Numbered from the stretch's first letter, positions 32,419 to 44,184 are shown. The stretch is 64,000 nucleotides of DNA from Roridomyces roridus (GCA_029378245.1 JARKIF010000023.1:248001-312000), one strand, 5' to 3'. Notes: generated by a model not told the origin, from the sequence alone. Made by a program: numbers and translations.

Positions 32419-35234
32419 ATGTCTCACCATCACCAATTAGGGGCCTCACCTGTGAATATTCAAGGTGTGTGAAATCTCTCCGGATGGAATCAATTCTAAT
32501 TCTTCCCAAGCCTTAGGTGGCACGGGAGGTCCCGGTGGAGAAGGGTGTTCAAAAGGGGGTCAAGGAGGTACTGGAGAAGGTGGAATCGTGAATGTGTATG
32601 TTCCTTTTTTGACAAGAGTCTATTGCATTCATTCTTCATGTAGCAGCATCCATCAGGGTCAAGGGTTGATCACATCTCCTGCTATCAATTTCCCGGCTTA
32701 TGTTCTTGCAGATTGGAACCTGTTTTGTTCAAGTGGTTGGGAAATCCTCCTGATACTCAGGACAGACAGTATCAGCTGCAAGAGCTTCGGCATGAAGATA
32801 CTGGGTCCTGGTTGCTTGAGCATGATCAGCTCATCAGTTGGAAAAATATACCAGGCACCTTGTGGATCCAGGGAATCTGTATGTTGGCCTCATTTCAATG
32901 CTCATCATATCTAATCTATTTCAGCTGGAACGGGCAAAAGTGTACTCAGGTATTTCATCATTTCACTCCATTATCTCTACTGAAATGAACAGCTCAACAA
33001 TTATTCGGCACCTTGTTGAGGCAAAGAACACAGTCTCATACTTCTTTTTTGACTTTAGGAATGACAGACAGAGCCTGGATATCATGTTGCGCTCTATTGT
33101 CTGGCAGCTTTCTGGGAAATCACTGTCTCCACATGATGCACTTTCCCATCTTTATACAAGACTGGGAAATGGCACCATACAGCCACAGGTTAACGATCTT
33201 CAAGAACTCCTTGAAACTTTAATTGGGGAATTGGAACATGTATTCATTGTCATTGATGGACTCGATGAATGTCACAAGAATGACTGGACAAAGCTTGTGA
33301 TATTTGTGAACAAACATTTTGCTGCTTCCACAAAAGGGCTGCATCTGCTGTTCACGAGCCAACCTCTCCAGGAATTCCAGACAGAGTTCAAGCACATTCC
33401 TTGCATACAGTTGAATTCATCAATCTTGCATGAGGATATAGGATCCTTTGTGCGCAGCAAGATTCTGACGATGTCCAATAATGTTGAGCATGCCGAAGCA
33501 GTTACAGAACAAATAGTGAGAAAGAGCAACGGAATGTAAGTCAGATCAGTATTCCTGGCCAAGACTAAGTAGATACATAGGTTCCGTATGGCTGCTTGCC
33601 TCATTATTGAGCTAGGGCATCATCCTTGGGAGGATGCTTGGGATAGTGTCCTGGTGTCACTTCCAGCTGAGCTGTCCAGTATCTACAGCCGCTTCCTTAA
33701 ACGTGCAATGGATGTACCAGGGGTGGCCTCAGTCTTCATTCAAGCAATACTACGGTGGCTTCTGTTCTCAAAGTGGGAATTGTCTCCAAAGGAACTTGCA
33801 GATGCTATCGCTTTTCGCTTGGACTTACCAAATTTTGACTTCTCCAACCTGGATACATCAATATATTACCCCCACAGGCGGACGGGAAATGTGCAGATCT
33901 TCAAGCTGCTTGATGGGCTCATTGTGATTACCACAGATTGGGGGACAGAATCAATCAGTTTTGCACACTCATCAGTGCGAGACTATGTCCTTTCCAACAA
34001 GTTTTATGAAGAGCATGCAGCCATTTTTGATCTTAGTGAGAAAATCTCACAAAGATTCATTGCACAAAACTGTATCCGTTATCTGCTTGTGTTTTCAGAA
34101 AAGGATAATATTAGGACTCTGGACCTGGTGGAATACCCACTTGCAGAATATGCAGCTGAGGCCTGGTTCAATCATTTGCAACAATGTGATGACACAGACC
34201 AGGAGGAGCTACTCCCAGCAGCAATGCATTTGCTTAAAGATGGAAGTAGCCAATACAGCATGCTGTATCAATTACAAGGCCAAAACAGATGGAGTGGGAA
34301 TGACTATACTATACCAGTGATTTGTATGTGTGCAGAGATCGGGTTTCGAAGAGGGGTGTGTTATTTGGTTGTTTCTAGGAAGGTGTCAGTAGATGTCATC
34401 AACAAAGTGAATGGCAGGACACCACTGCACCCTACCTCTGAGGCTGGCCACCTTGACATTGCAACGCTGCTCATCGAATATGGGGCACCAGTCAATGCTG
34501 CTGAAAATAATGGCTGGACTCCGCTGCACTGGGCATCCTTGAAAGGTCACCTTGATGTTGCAAAGCTGCTCATAGCACATGGGGCACCAGTCAATGCTGC
34601 TGCAACTGATGGCTGGACTCCGCTGCACAGTGCCTCCGAGAATGGCCACCTTGATACTGCAAAGCTGCTCATAGAACATGGGGCACCAGTCAATGCTGCT
34701 GTATTTCATGGCTGGACTCCGCTGCACCGTGCCTCCGAGAATGGGTACCTTGATGTTGCAAAGCTGCTCATCGAATATGGGGCACCAGTCAATGCTGCTG
34801 AAAATAATGGCTGGACTCCGCTGCACAGGGCATCCTTGAAGGGTCACCTTGATGTTGCAAAGCTGCTCATAGCACATGGGGCATCAGTCAATGCTGCTGC
34901 AAATGATGGTCAGACACCACTATACTGTGCCTCCGAGAATGGCCGCCTTGATTTTGCAAAGCTGCTCATCGAATATGGGGCATCAGTCAATGCTGCTGCC
35001 AATGATGGCTGTACTCCGCTGCACTGGGCATCCTTGAAGGGTCACCTTGATGTTGCAAAGCTGCTCATAGCACATGGGGCATCAGTCAATGCTGCTGCAA
35101 ATGATGGTCAGACACCACTGTACTGGGCCTCCGAGAATGGCCACCTTGATGTTGCAAAGCTGCTCATCAAATATGGGGCACCGGTCAATGCTGCTGAGAA
35201 TGATGGCAGGACTCCACTGCACATGGCATCCTAG
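32419..35234 (+). CDS. NACHT-ankyrin NLR-type receptor
   Basis: Exons 32419-32464, 32517-32595, 32712-32878, 32925-32949, 32993-33535 and 33581-35234; 837 aa. A short N-terminus (MSHHHQLGASPVNIQ) leads into a glycine-rich module, GGTGGPGGEGCSKGGQGGTG. Then comes KWLGNPPDTQDRQYQ and a NACHT domain. Walker A is GISGTGKS, assembled from three exons; Walker B is VFIVIDGLDEC. A winged-helix-like region (LLFSKWELSPKELADAIAF; ISFAHSSVRDYVL) follows. Ankyrin repeats of exactly 33 aa start near residue 560 with the core GHLDVAKLLIAHGAPVNAA. Eight full repeats and a partial ninth precede TAG at 35232-35234. Fungal NLRs of this build act in nonself recognition and programmed cell death. The NACHT part looks intact; the stop trims the repeat array. 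Confidence 0.88.
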
Positions 35235-36219
35235 CAGGGCCACCTTGACGTTGCAAAGCTGCTCATAGAACATGGGGCACAAGTCAATGCTGCTGAAAAT
35301 AATGGCTGGACTCCGCTGCACAGGGCATCCTGGCGGGGGCACCTTGACATTGCAAAGCTGTTACGTCCCGTTCCACTCTCATCCAGCGATCCGGATCAAT
35401 CTTGACCGGACTCCGGTACTCCAGTCCAACTCCGGTTTTTTATCCATTCTTCGACTTCATTCCATCCTTCACCCACTCAACCTTCCTCCGGTGGAGATAT
35501 CCATTCATTACCTTGTCTGGCTTCTCCGGTGTATCCACCTCCACCCCGTGGTCCGAGTTTTTGCCTTCTCTTTTTCTTCATATTCATCTGGGTATACATT
35601 GGTGGGCAATTAGTATATAAACCTCTGTACAAGTGCCATGTAACTCAGTCGGAATATTAACGTTCCTGGTCTATTTGACCTTGGCTGCTCCGAGCCCTTC
35701 CTCTTGCTCTCTTTCTTGCTCTCCTCTTGTCTTCTCTTGTCTCGTCCGGATTGTTTCCCCGGGAAGTAGTGTAGGGAACCTGGTCACCCTGGGTCTTTGT
35801 GGTGTCACCGGTTGGACTCCATCTCCCTCCTCCGACTTTTTGTCCCTCCTTGGAGTCCTTCGTCCCGGAGTTCCGGTCATCCTCCGTCCGGTCATCCTTA
35901 TCCGGGATTCCAGTCAGCCTCGGATCCGGCACCTAACAAAAGCTGCTTATTGAACATGGGACACCAGTTGACGCTGCTGAAACCTGACAAGGATGGCCGG
36001 ACTCCACTGTGCTATGCCTCCTCACACAGCCACCTCTGCATTACCAAGCTACGGTTGGATCATAATGCATCTGTAGACTTAATCCATGACCCTCCCTTGA
36101 CTGTCTTGCTCCTTCTTTTACACTCTCGGTATTTGGATATGGATCTATTTGAGCCAGGTAATTGTGATCCTGATGTATCCAATTCATTTGACATCAATGA
36201 TCCCATGTCACTGCATTAG
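35235..36219 (+). pseudogene. Remainder of the ankyrin array, interrupted
   Basis: After the TAG at 35234 the same frame continues with ankyrin sequence (GHLDVAKLLIEHGAQVNAAE, NGWTPLHRASWRGHLDIAK). It is cut by a solo LTR at 35359-35938 and resumes as LLIEHGTPVDAAE. One frame change near 35985 then leads to DKDGRTPLCYAS and a tail ending DINDPMSLH. The array was therefore at least eleven repeats long before these lesions. Confidence 0.75.
35359..35938. mobile_element. Solo LTR inserted in an ankyrin repeat
   Basis: The 580-bp unit begins TGTTACG and ends CCTAACA, a TG...CA structure with inverted TGTTA/TAACA ends. The 5-bp duplication AAAGC flanks it (35354-35358 and 35939-35943). Removing it restores AKLLIEHG in frame. 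A TATA-like TAGTATATAAACC (about 35610) supports an LTR promoter. No internal retrotransposon sequence remains, so it arose by LTR-LTR recombination. Confidence 0.85.
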
Positions 36220-39200
36220 ATCCAGAATCATACCTCTGCAACTGGATACCGTTCTCCAACGCTGTACCACCCGGGCTGGCATGCTCCATCCTTGCCACCA
36301 TTGCTTTCCTGCTACCTGCATAGTGTTTTGCTGGCTCCGGCTTGGCCTGAAGCCACAGGCTTGGGCTTGGCTTGAACCGGCTCCGGCTTTCAAAATCCCC
36401 AAGCCGGTGTAAGTCTGGCACTTACTACTTACATGACATCTAGTCCGATCATGCTGGATGTTCCTGATCTTATCTGATCTTATCCTATATTCCCATTTAC
36501 TTATCTTATCTTATTTACATCACCATTCCATATACGTTACACATTGATTGTGACTGTTTACCTTACTGATAGATATCTTCTCTTCTTGGTCTTGACCACC
36601 ACCATGTACTTCCATAGTGGCTCCTCTTGAATGACCACACTATTGTTCTGTCATTCTTGGGCTTCTCTTGGTTCTGTCTGGCCGACCCTCTAGTGTTGAC
36701 TGCCTCCACAATACAGCAGCCTTCCAGCCGGAGCCTGAGCTGGATACCCCGGCCGGCTTGGGCCCGGCTTCGGGGATTCTTTTCTGTAACTGGGCTTCCA
36801 TTGCCATTGCGGTTAAACTCTCAACTCATGCCATTGTATTGGTCATTCATTACCTTACAAGTTAAAATTGACTGCCAGAAAGGCTTATCCGGGACAAAGA
36901 GTGTGAGATGGGGGGCGATCATTCTCGATGATCCCTGTGATGCCCATCAGTAAGCAAACATTGAATAAATTTGACTTGGGTCACCCGTAGCAGTGGTCCC
37001 AATGCAAAGTAAGTCGATAATACTCCAGCGTGCCAATGCAAAGTTCACTGAGACTTGTCGGCCCACTGAAATTTAGTAGGGCCAGCTCCCCGGCAGGTGT
37101 TGGGTGACGCCGGCATCCCTCGGTTAGTGTTGAGTTTGATGGCAAGCACATATCCGTTGGAAATGGAGAAAATGGTTGATGGCAGATGTGATAACCATAA
37201 ACATTGATTCATGCCATCAGAACAACCCAAGGAATCATTGATACCTTTATCAATCGGTGAACACCCCCGGCCAGGATCAAAAATCAAAGTTGTAGAGTAA
37301 ATTTCTAGCTACAGATTCACCCTATATAGTACTAGCTCAAAAAGCTTGGCTGGTTCAGGAAATGCAAAATACTTTCCAAGCCCTGGCTTCAAGAATGTGA
37401 AACCCCTTTACTATATGGTTCAAAATGTGTGGGCCACTTCTTAGGGTGATTTGATGAAGATTTTTGGGGCACACGGCACAGGACAGGGTTAAGAGAGGTA
37501 CAACATGTGCGGCCCGTGCATCGAATAGCCCCCTATGAAACAGTTATCATGGTGGCGTAGTGTACTGGTTCCTGTGTTTCTTACTAACCTTTGGCTTATT
37601 CATCCATTTTGCAACGGTCTGGAGTTCAAATCCCGGCACGCACATCCCTTTTTTGTAGCCTCCATATGCTGTGATGCCTCCATTCAGATCCTTTGAGTCT
37701 CTGTATACTTACTCTAGCACTCCTCCAGATGGGCCACATGTCTTTACACCAGCCATTTATGCTCTCTAAGAGGGGCAACTACTCAATGATTCAAAACATT
37801 GATTCCTTGGTAGTGACTGCTATTCTTGACCAGATGTGTGATCTGTGTGTTCAAAGTCTGATCCTAACCTACAGTAGCCCATATTTGAACATGGTTCAAC
37901 TAAGGACCATGATCTCAGAGAGATTATGGCTGAACTCTGGGAGCAGTAGCTGGACCCCAGTTCTTACTACAGGTAGCTACTACACTGGTTCCAACACCAC
38001 AGTGGACATGACCCTTGCCATTAGAATCTAATGGATGCAAGAAACTACCCAAAATATGGGCAAAGACCTGAGATCTGAGTGCAATCATTTTCAGCTGATC
38101 CCTCTTATTCTGCACCTAGAGAGCCATGTATCTGCATTGAGAGGTTCAAAACTATATGGAACATCTTATGATTACTCCCTCTACTCATATATGTAAACCT
38201 TCTTGCAATATTCCTCTGGTTGAGTTGAGGTCTGTCTGTATTGAAGGGCAAGAATTTGTTCAAATGGCCAGTAGAGGTCTTGAACAGAACTCCATGGATC
38301 CTGTACCAATCCTCAAGATTAATGACATTTTCTGGACCCCTTGAGTTCCCTCTCCATACTGGTCACTTCCAATGGGCCAGACTCAACTCCATTGGTCCCC
38401 TATTAGCAGAATGATTGGAAAATCTCTGTGCATATAACTTGCCCTTCTGAGAAGATATTCAACTAGTCTTTGCTGCTACAGGCTTCATGAAGGTAATAGA
38501 ATCTGTATTTTATAGTTTTCCCAAGGAAGAAAATTGAAGAGCCTGAGCATTACAAGGAACACCTTCTCTAGTGGCATATGTCCCTTTCCCCTAGCCCATT
38601 GAGCAGCTTTATACAATGGGACTTCAGACTCCATTCAGAATATATACTCATTCCTTGGGGCACCAAAGATCGGGTTATCCAGTGCCACTATCAATACCTA
38701 CACCTAGATCTACCTTTTATCTCATTCACTTATATTACTCTCCCAAGGGTCACATCCAGGCCGATATCTCAGATCTAGTATCCTATGTGGTACCAGAGCA
38801 TGTTTCGACCACAGATCACACAATTGCAAGACAGAATGGAAATGATATCAAGGATGCAAAAATAAACACACCATTTGCACTTTTACAGCAGGTTCCTACA
38901 CCGGATATGAGGATAGGTATTGTCAGACCATGTGAAAGGTTTATAGCAACAATAGTTGTCTGCAAGACCAGGCAAGGTTTCAAGAGGCAAGCACAATGGG
39001 AGTGCAAAAGCAGAAAGTTGCCTATCTGGGCCAAAGGCGTAGTGGCCCAATTAGGAAGACCATCAGAAATGCCAAAGATTCTGAGATCCTGAGCTGATGG
39101 CGGCACCCCAAGGTCAGAAAAGACCACAATTGAGTGTGTAGGGAGTTGTGAGACCCAGTGGGCATCACAAGTATACCACTTAGACATAAAAGACTCGTGT

Positions 39201-39939
39201 TTGAAAAAGTATTTTGCATTTTGCGGGCCAACCAGTCAGTTTAATATCAAACACTATTGACAACTCCTGTAGCCCTTGAGCGGCTCTACAACTTTGATTT
39301 TTCTGATGGCCGGATCATTCTTGATGCATGCCGCCGTTCTAAATCACTCAGGGATTAATATCACGTTTTGGCACGGCCATCAATCATTTCTACCAATCCC
39401 GAGAAGGCCAAAGTCTGCCAAACAGTAAATTATTCAGTTTCAACAGTATATAGGTTTACCATCGAATTCTGATGTGCTGCCGCGGTGTGCCGATCAAACT
39501 GAAGGGCTGCCGGAGAGCTGCCCCTACCAAATTTTAGTGGTCCGACAAGTCTCGACGAACTTTGCATTGGCACGCTGGAGTGTTCACGGCTTGTTTTGCA
39601 TTAACACTACAGCATGGGCTGCTTGGGTGGACTCTGAAAACACTGCAGTGCAAAGACGGACACCGCAAATATCATGTGATCCATATAACACTCCATGAAC
39701 TTGTACTGAAACGCGGACCGCATGTAGTGTAGTGAAAATAAACAAGAAGATGAGAGCGCCGTCCAGCGAGCTCACTATCAAATCAACAACACAACCAACG
39801 GCGTGCGCGCAAGTTCAGGGGTTCGACTCAAAGTATATGAGTAAATTGTGAATCCAGCACAATCCAAATCAAAGTCTAGCCCAATGTAAAATGACGTCTG
39901 TCGTGCAGTCCAAGCCGTTTCCACCAGCAATCAACTTCA
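36220..39939. other. Low-GC, gene-free transposon-derived region
   Basis: GC content drops relative to the flanks and no frame exceeds about 160 codons. A GC-rich block of CCGGCTTGG/CCGGAGCC-type words at 36330-36415 recurs, partly inverted, at 36720-36780, suggesting the ends of a degraded element. No transposase or reverse transcriptase was recognised. Confidence 0.4.
37551..37645 (+). other. tRNA-like sequence, probably SINE-derived
   Basis: An A-box-like TGGCGTAGTGTACTGG at 37552 and a B-box-like GGAGTTCAAATCCC at 37621 are spaced about 70 bases apart, like an RNA polymerase III promoter. A full cloverleaf cannot be drawn, so this is not called a functional tRNA. Confidence 0.3.
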
Positions 39940-39957
39940 AACCCTAACCCTAACACC
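39940..39957. repeat. Interstitial telomere-like repeat
   Basis: AACCCTAACCCTAACACC contains two and a half copies of CCCTAA, the common fungal telomere unit, inside the repeat-rich region. Confidence 0.5.
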
Positions 39958-40054
39958 TTGTCCAACCAAAGTTCGTCCAACCAAAATCCCGTTCCCGTTC
40001 CGTAAATTCCAACCAAAAACTGTTCCGTGCGTTCAAGACCGTTCCGTTCCGTTC

Positions 40055-40072
40055 GAGAGAGAGAGAGAGAGA
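40055..40072. repeat. (GA)n microsatellite
   Basis: Nine GA dinucleotides in a row, preceded by several GTTCCGTTCC-like repeats at 39990-40050. Confidence 0.8.
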
Positions 40073-40669
40073 TAAAGTGGTATTTGCCCTAGGGGCCGTT
40101 CCTTCTTTACTACAGAAATCTGCACTACTTATATACTCTGCATGTTTGTAAATTGTCCCTCGCAAATATCTCAGATTTTCCACACCAAACTGCGAAAACC
40201 CATCGTCTGAGGGCCAATCCTGCCCAAACGATCCAAGTTTCTGCTCCAAACATCCGTCTGGCACCCAAAATCCACTGGTCGCCACGCCCCGTAACTAAGC
40301 CACTGCCCAGCACAACTTGAGCTTGGTAAGGCACAAACATGGCTTGGTAAGGTCCGCAGTCAGGGTAGCAACGAGCCTCAGTCAGCGGCAACGAGTGGCG
40401 TATCTCAGTCAGCCAAGTTGAACGCGTCTTAATAGAGCGTGTCGCACCGACCACGTGACCACATGACCCACCTTCCAGCTTCCAAGGACCAAAACGTGCC
40501 GAAACATCCGTTTGCGACCGTTTTCAAGAATGCATGAATTCTCCGCTCTTCAGTACTTGACGCACAAACAATGGAGCTGGCAGGCGATGTCATACAGGCT
40601 GTATATTAAGCGGGAGATGCTGACACAGCGTCTCCAAGAGCACAATGAAACGGTGCACTAGGGTGCGGC

Positions 40670-41212
40670 TAGGGCTCCGACCCGGCCGTTGATGGCGACG
40701 GCCGTCACTCTGACAGCCGTCATGGGAGGTCGGACGGGCCCCACCCGGCCGTCAGACCATGTTGCGAGGCCTCAAAACGGCCGGGTGGTACCCGGCAGAC
40801 CCGTCACGGCCGTCATGACGGGTTAGAGTGGTGACAGCCCAGGACTGCCCGTGCCTCCGGCTAAATCGACCATCAAATTGATGTAAATGTGATGCCGAAG
40901 TCAAAATTATGGATTGGCAGTCGGGAAGCCTCCAGAAGCGCAGTAGTGGGCCATCGGGAAGATTGCCGATGACCCAGGTGCACCACCCCTGGAGCATCAA
41001 GTGATGATGGCAGCTCGGCATGGGTAGTTAGCCGAGGACCCATCACCACCCGTCATGGCCCGTCGACGGCCGGGAACGGGTACCCCGTCAGCCAAGGAAC
41101 CGGACCCGGACCCGGCCGTCAAAATTGTGGCTTCAGAGGGCTGTATGGCCGGGCCGGCACCCGTCGTGACGGCTCGTTGACCCGTCATTTTGACGGTCGG
41201 GTCGGAGCCCTA
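40670..41212. mobile_element. hAT-type MITE
   Basis: Terminal inverted repeats TAGGGCTCCGACCCGGCCGT (40670-40689) and, with one mismatch, the complement ending 41212 are flanked by the 8-bp duplication GGTGCGGC (40662-40669 and 41213-41220). The paralogous module at 52.5 kb has the empty site with one GGTGCGGC. The 543-bp interior is GC-rich, full of ACGGCCGTCA/ACCCGTCA words, and has no transposase. Confidence 0.88.
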
Positions 41213-41304
41213 GGTGCGGCCGTGAAATAGACACTCTAAGTAGTATCAAATGTAGTGAGATAACTCAACCACAAATCAATCTAAATCTCAACCAATCTCA
41301 TACT

Positions 41305-41325
41305 TGTGTGTGTGTGTGTGTGTGT
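41305..41325. repeat. (TG)n microsatellite
   Basis: A run of about ten TG dinucleotides within the repeat module, also present but shorter at 52603-52618. Confidence 0.75.
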
Positions 41326-41457
41326 TTGGGGTAGTAGGACAGGTGTCTTGTCCTTCAAAACCTCGGTACCACCAGTGGCAGCACCCAGAATGCATTATGG
41401 GTAGTCTCATTTCCCGACTGTCACGACATCCCAATTTGGGACCCCTGTCGTGACAGT

Positions 41458-41584
41458 GATAAGCATGTGATTTGTCCACGTGTGAAAGTCTCAAAAGAGT
41501 GGTCTCACTGGGACTCGAACCCAGATCACCCAATTCATGTGAGTTGCTCTAACCATTGAGCTACGCGACCGACGCCAGTTCACC
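41458..41584 (-). mobile_element. tRNA-headed SINE-like insertion
   Basis: On the minus strand a tRNA-like head has an A box (TAGCTCAATGGTTAGAGC) and B box (GGGTTCGAGTCCC) with near-complete acceptor, D, anticodon and T arms. The 127-bp unit is flanked by GACAGT (41452-41457 and 41585-41590). The inverted copy at 51.96 kb has one GACTGTC at the same point and no insertion. The anticodon loop lacks T33 and the acceptor has a mismatch, so a working tRNA is unlikely. Confidence 0.65.
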
Positions 41585-41712
41585 GACAGTCTGGGACGTA
41601 ATCAGTCGATTAGCCGTACCTCTGCGTTTCGTCGCCATCAGTCGTAGCACCGCCACAATCATAAGCCTTTTCCTTCGTCTCCCCGCCGTATCGCGCCTCC
41701 CTCGAGCTGCCC
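41585..41712 (+). repeat. Left arm of an inverted repeat pair
   Basis: This 128-bp block is the reverse complement of 51834-51961 with about one mismatch. A second block (41401-41457) is likewise inverted relative to 51956-52012. The pair encloses the DUF6589 gene and the Ty3 element. Confidence 0.85.
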
Positions 41713-42029
41713 CGCCATATGTAGGCAATATAATAATGTTTTAATGAGCATTCAATTGAATCCTGCCCGCCTAAAGCTCAGAACTGCGCCGATGAGCCAC
41801 AATTACGGTCTACACATTCGACACGCGACACTGGACTCTGATGGCTCCGATGTCGATGACGCTGCGACTACAGAGGGTGCAACATCCAGCCCCACACTGC
41901 ACCTAGTCCCAGATTTTGATTTCCCCGAGCAAGTCCCGTTCGCTCAACTGGGGGAGGAGCATCTGCCAGAGGAACAAGATAGCGAAGAGGACGGTGCTTT
42001 CAATTTCACTACTGGCAATGCTGCGCGAA

Positions 42030-44039
42030 AGACCAATGACAATGGTTACGTCCATGCTGCTTAATCTGCGCAGCCGTCTCATCTTTTACCATCCTGTGAT
42101 GAATTCACTCCTGCTCTGGGACAATCGTGCATCCAAGAAACTCGTCTAGGTTCTGAACCACTTTGGTTTCTGCACTTCCTACCCCTTCCTGAATAAATCC
42201 ATCGTCCATCTCTCACGAGATTCGATTCAGCTCGCTGTCACCGCCGCCAACGACCCAGCAAAGTTGCATCTGATTCCATACGACAACTTCAATTGGGTGA
42301 AGCATGCTTGGGAGACCTCAGCCACCCACGGTTCGGCCACCCATGACCAGGTCTCGGCATTGCTCGTAATCCTCCCCGTCCCCGCCGGATCTCAACCTGG
42401 TTTGGCCAAGGAGCTTTCCAGTGTAACCAACTTTGCGCGTACATCGGGTACTCGCCATACCCTTCCCCCACATCAATCCCTCGCCGAGATCTTGCCCAAC
42501 CGAGAGGACCAGGCTCAATTCTCGCGCAATTCTACACTTCATGTCACCCGCATTCTTGTTGATGCGGTTCAGGCTTGGTCCAGTCATCGCAGCAATATTC
42601 CCTCCTTTACCAATCCGCATGCCCTCTCCACCGAAAGAACGGAGGAATACTATCTCCCGACTTACGACCAGGAGCAGAGTTCGACTCGCGGAAACATGCT
42701 TGTGATGGAGCATTATCCTCGGGATGTCCTTCGCATGCCGCCTGATTATTTTGAAGAACGATTCGGATTCCTTCTCGGAGATCGTCTCACCACAGCTCGC
42801 GCACGCGCTGCCCAGGATCAGCGATCTTTGGACCGTTCTGAACACAGAATGGACCACCTCTCGAGTTTTGCACTGCTCAGTGGCGCAATGCACGTCTGCA
42901 TGAATATGATTACGAACATTGGAAAAAACTCTTGGGGCAGTTCTGGCAAGGATTGTGTCAGCCTTTCATCCCTCCTCGATAAACTACGCAACCGCGACAA
43001 CATCAACACACGCAAGATCGATTTTTATGCCTGGCTTCGCTTCCTAGACGTCGTTCTCCGTGCACTGGTGCTCAAGGCTGCAATGACGGTGCTGAAACTC
43101 AGCTCGCCAGACCAGCTTGGGCAAAAGATGACTGGTGATGGATTCATGGACCTCTGCTCGCAAATCACTGCCCAATTTGTAATGCCATCCCTCGACCGGC
43201 TCGAGGCTGACGGCGTCAAGCGGGTTCCGGGCAGTACAATTTCGGGCAATGCAGTTCTCTTGACGCACAACTTGATGACCTTGCGAGAAATGCGCCACGC
43301 AATCAAACATGGCCATCCGGAGCGTATGGAACGGATGCTCAAATATTGGGCCCCCATGTATTATGCTGGTGGTGGGTACAATTATGCTAATGGGCTCATG
43401 GAGCTCCTCCACAACCTCAAGCACGATTGGCCCGCCGAGATCTCCCCTATTCTACGCGCTGGCATGCTCATGAACACCGTCGGCGAATCCTCCTCCTTTA
43501 AAGAAACAGATCTACGGGTCGAGCATTCCAACAATTCCATCAAGTCACATGTGCATGGAGTCAATGCCCGGCCAGCCCTCCTCGAGAAAATCACACCAGC
43601 ATTGGGACATGTGCAAAATCTCACTGACCAGATTTGTCAGGACGTGGGGGTTGATACGGAAAACAAACACCATGCCAAAGTTCGACAGGACCAGGATGTT
43701 GGGCTCCTGCTCAAACACCTTTGTGCCGAGGGGATATTCAACTTTGCGGCCGATCAAGTCTCAAGCCACGCAGTCATTGATCTATACCAGAGTGGGGTCC
43801 AGCGTCTAGCTGGGTCGGATGGAGGGCACGCAAAACATCTTCGCCGCCATGTGTTGCGCTCCCGTGCTCGTCACGAAAATGTTGCTTCCGCAGATGATGA
43901 TGAGATGGATGATCTTGACATGGAACTTCAGCTGGACTCGGAGCAGCCGTATATTTATATCGAGGACGAGGAGAGTAGGCCAACTGGTGCATGGGCAGTC
44001 CGATTCCACGACGACAAAGACGAGGTTGAATTTGATTAG
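42030..44039 (+). pseudogene. DUF6589-type protein, N-terminally truncated with an internal stop
   Basis: Conserved sequence starts near SMLLNLRSRLIFYHPVMNSL and LLLWDNRASKKLV, hits TAG at 42147-42149, then continues in the same frame for 630 codons to 44039. Landmarks are PYDNFNWVKHAWETSA, THDQVSALLVILP, TEEYYLPTYDQEQSSTRGNM, LLGDRLTTARARAAQDQ, GNAVLLTHNLMTLREMRHAI, WAPMYYAGGGYNYANGLMEL, EHSNNSIKSHVHG and LEKITPALGHVQNL. These match the basidiomycete DUF6589 family, which is highly multiplied in Agaricomycetes and has no proven function. The usual first few hundred residues are missing. The copy number and its place between inverted repeats suggest a mobile-element gene (inference). Confidence 0.7.
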
Positions 44040-44184
44040 TGACCGTCCAATTATGTAGTAAGATCTAAAATACTCTCGCCAAACTGCAGTTTCCCAATCC
44101 TCTGTCTCTTTTTTGGTGGCTCAACCACATCCGCAACCCTATCTTGACGCCCCTTCCGTTTCGAACTCCGAACCTCTCGACGTC

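Larger units (their letters stand above)
40644..41370 (+). repeat. Dispersed repeat module, copy 1 (MITE inside)
   Basis: GAAACGGTGCACTAGGGTGCGGC, the ATCAAATGTAGTGAGATA block, a (TG)n run and GGGGTAGTAGGACAGG match 52499-52665 in the same orientation. In this copy the module is split at 40670-41212 by a hAT-type MITE. Confidence 0.8.

Noticed and set aside
33588..35234. ATG at 33588 as the start of a separate ankyrin gene
   Set aside because: The upstream exons join in phase into a NACHT domain with intact Walker A and B motifs, so this frame is the last exon of the NLR.
34405..35390. CRISPR-like array of regular 99-bp repeats
   Set aside because: The repeats are in frame and encode ankyrin units in a eukaryotic gene; there are no spacers.
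41500..41575. Functional tRNA gene on the minus strand
   Set aside because: The anticodon loop lacks the invariant T33, the acceptor stem has a mismatch, and the unit is flanked by a target duplication with an empty site elsewhere.
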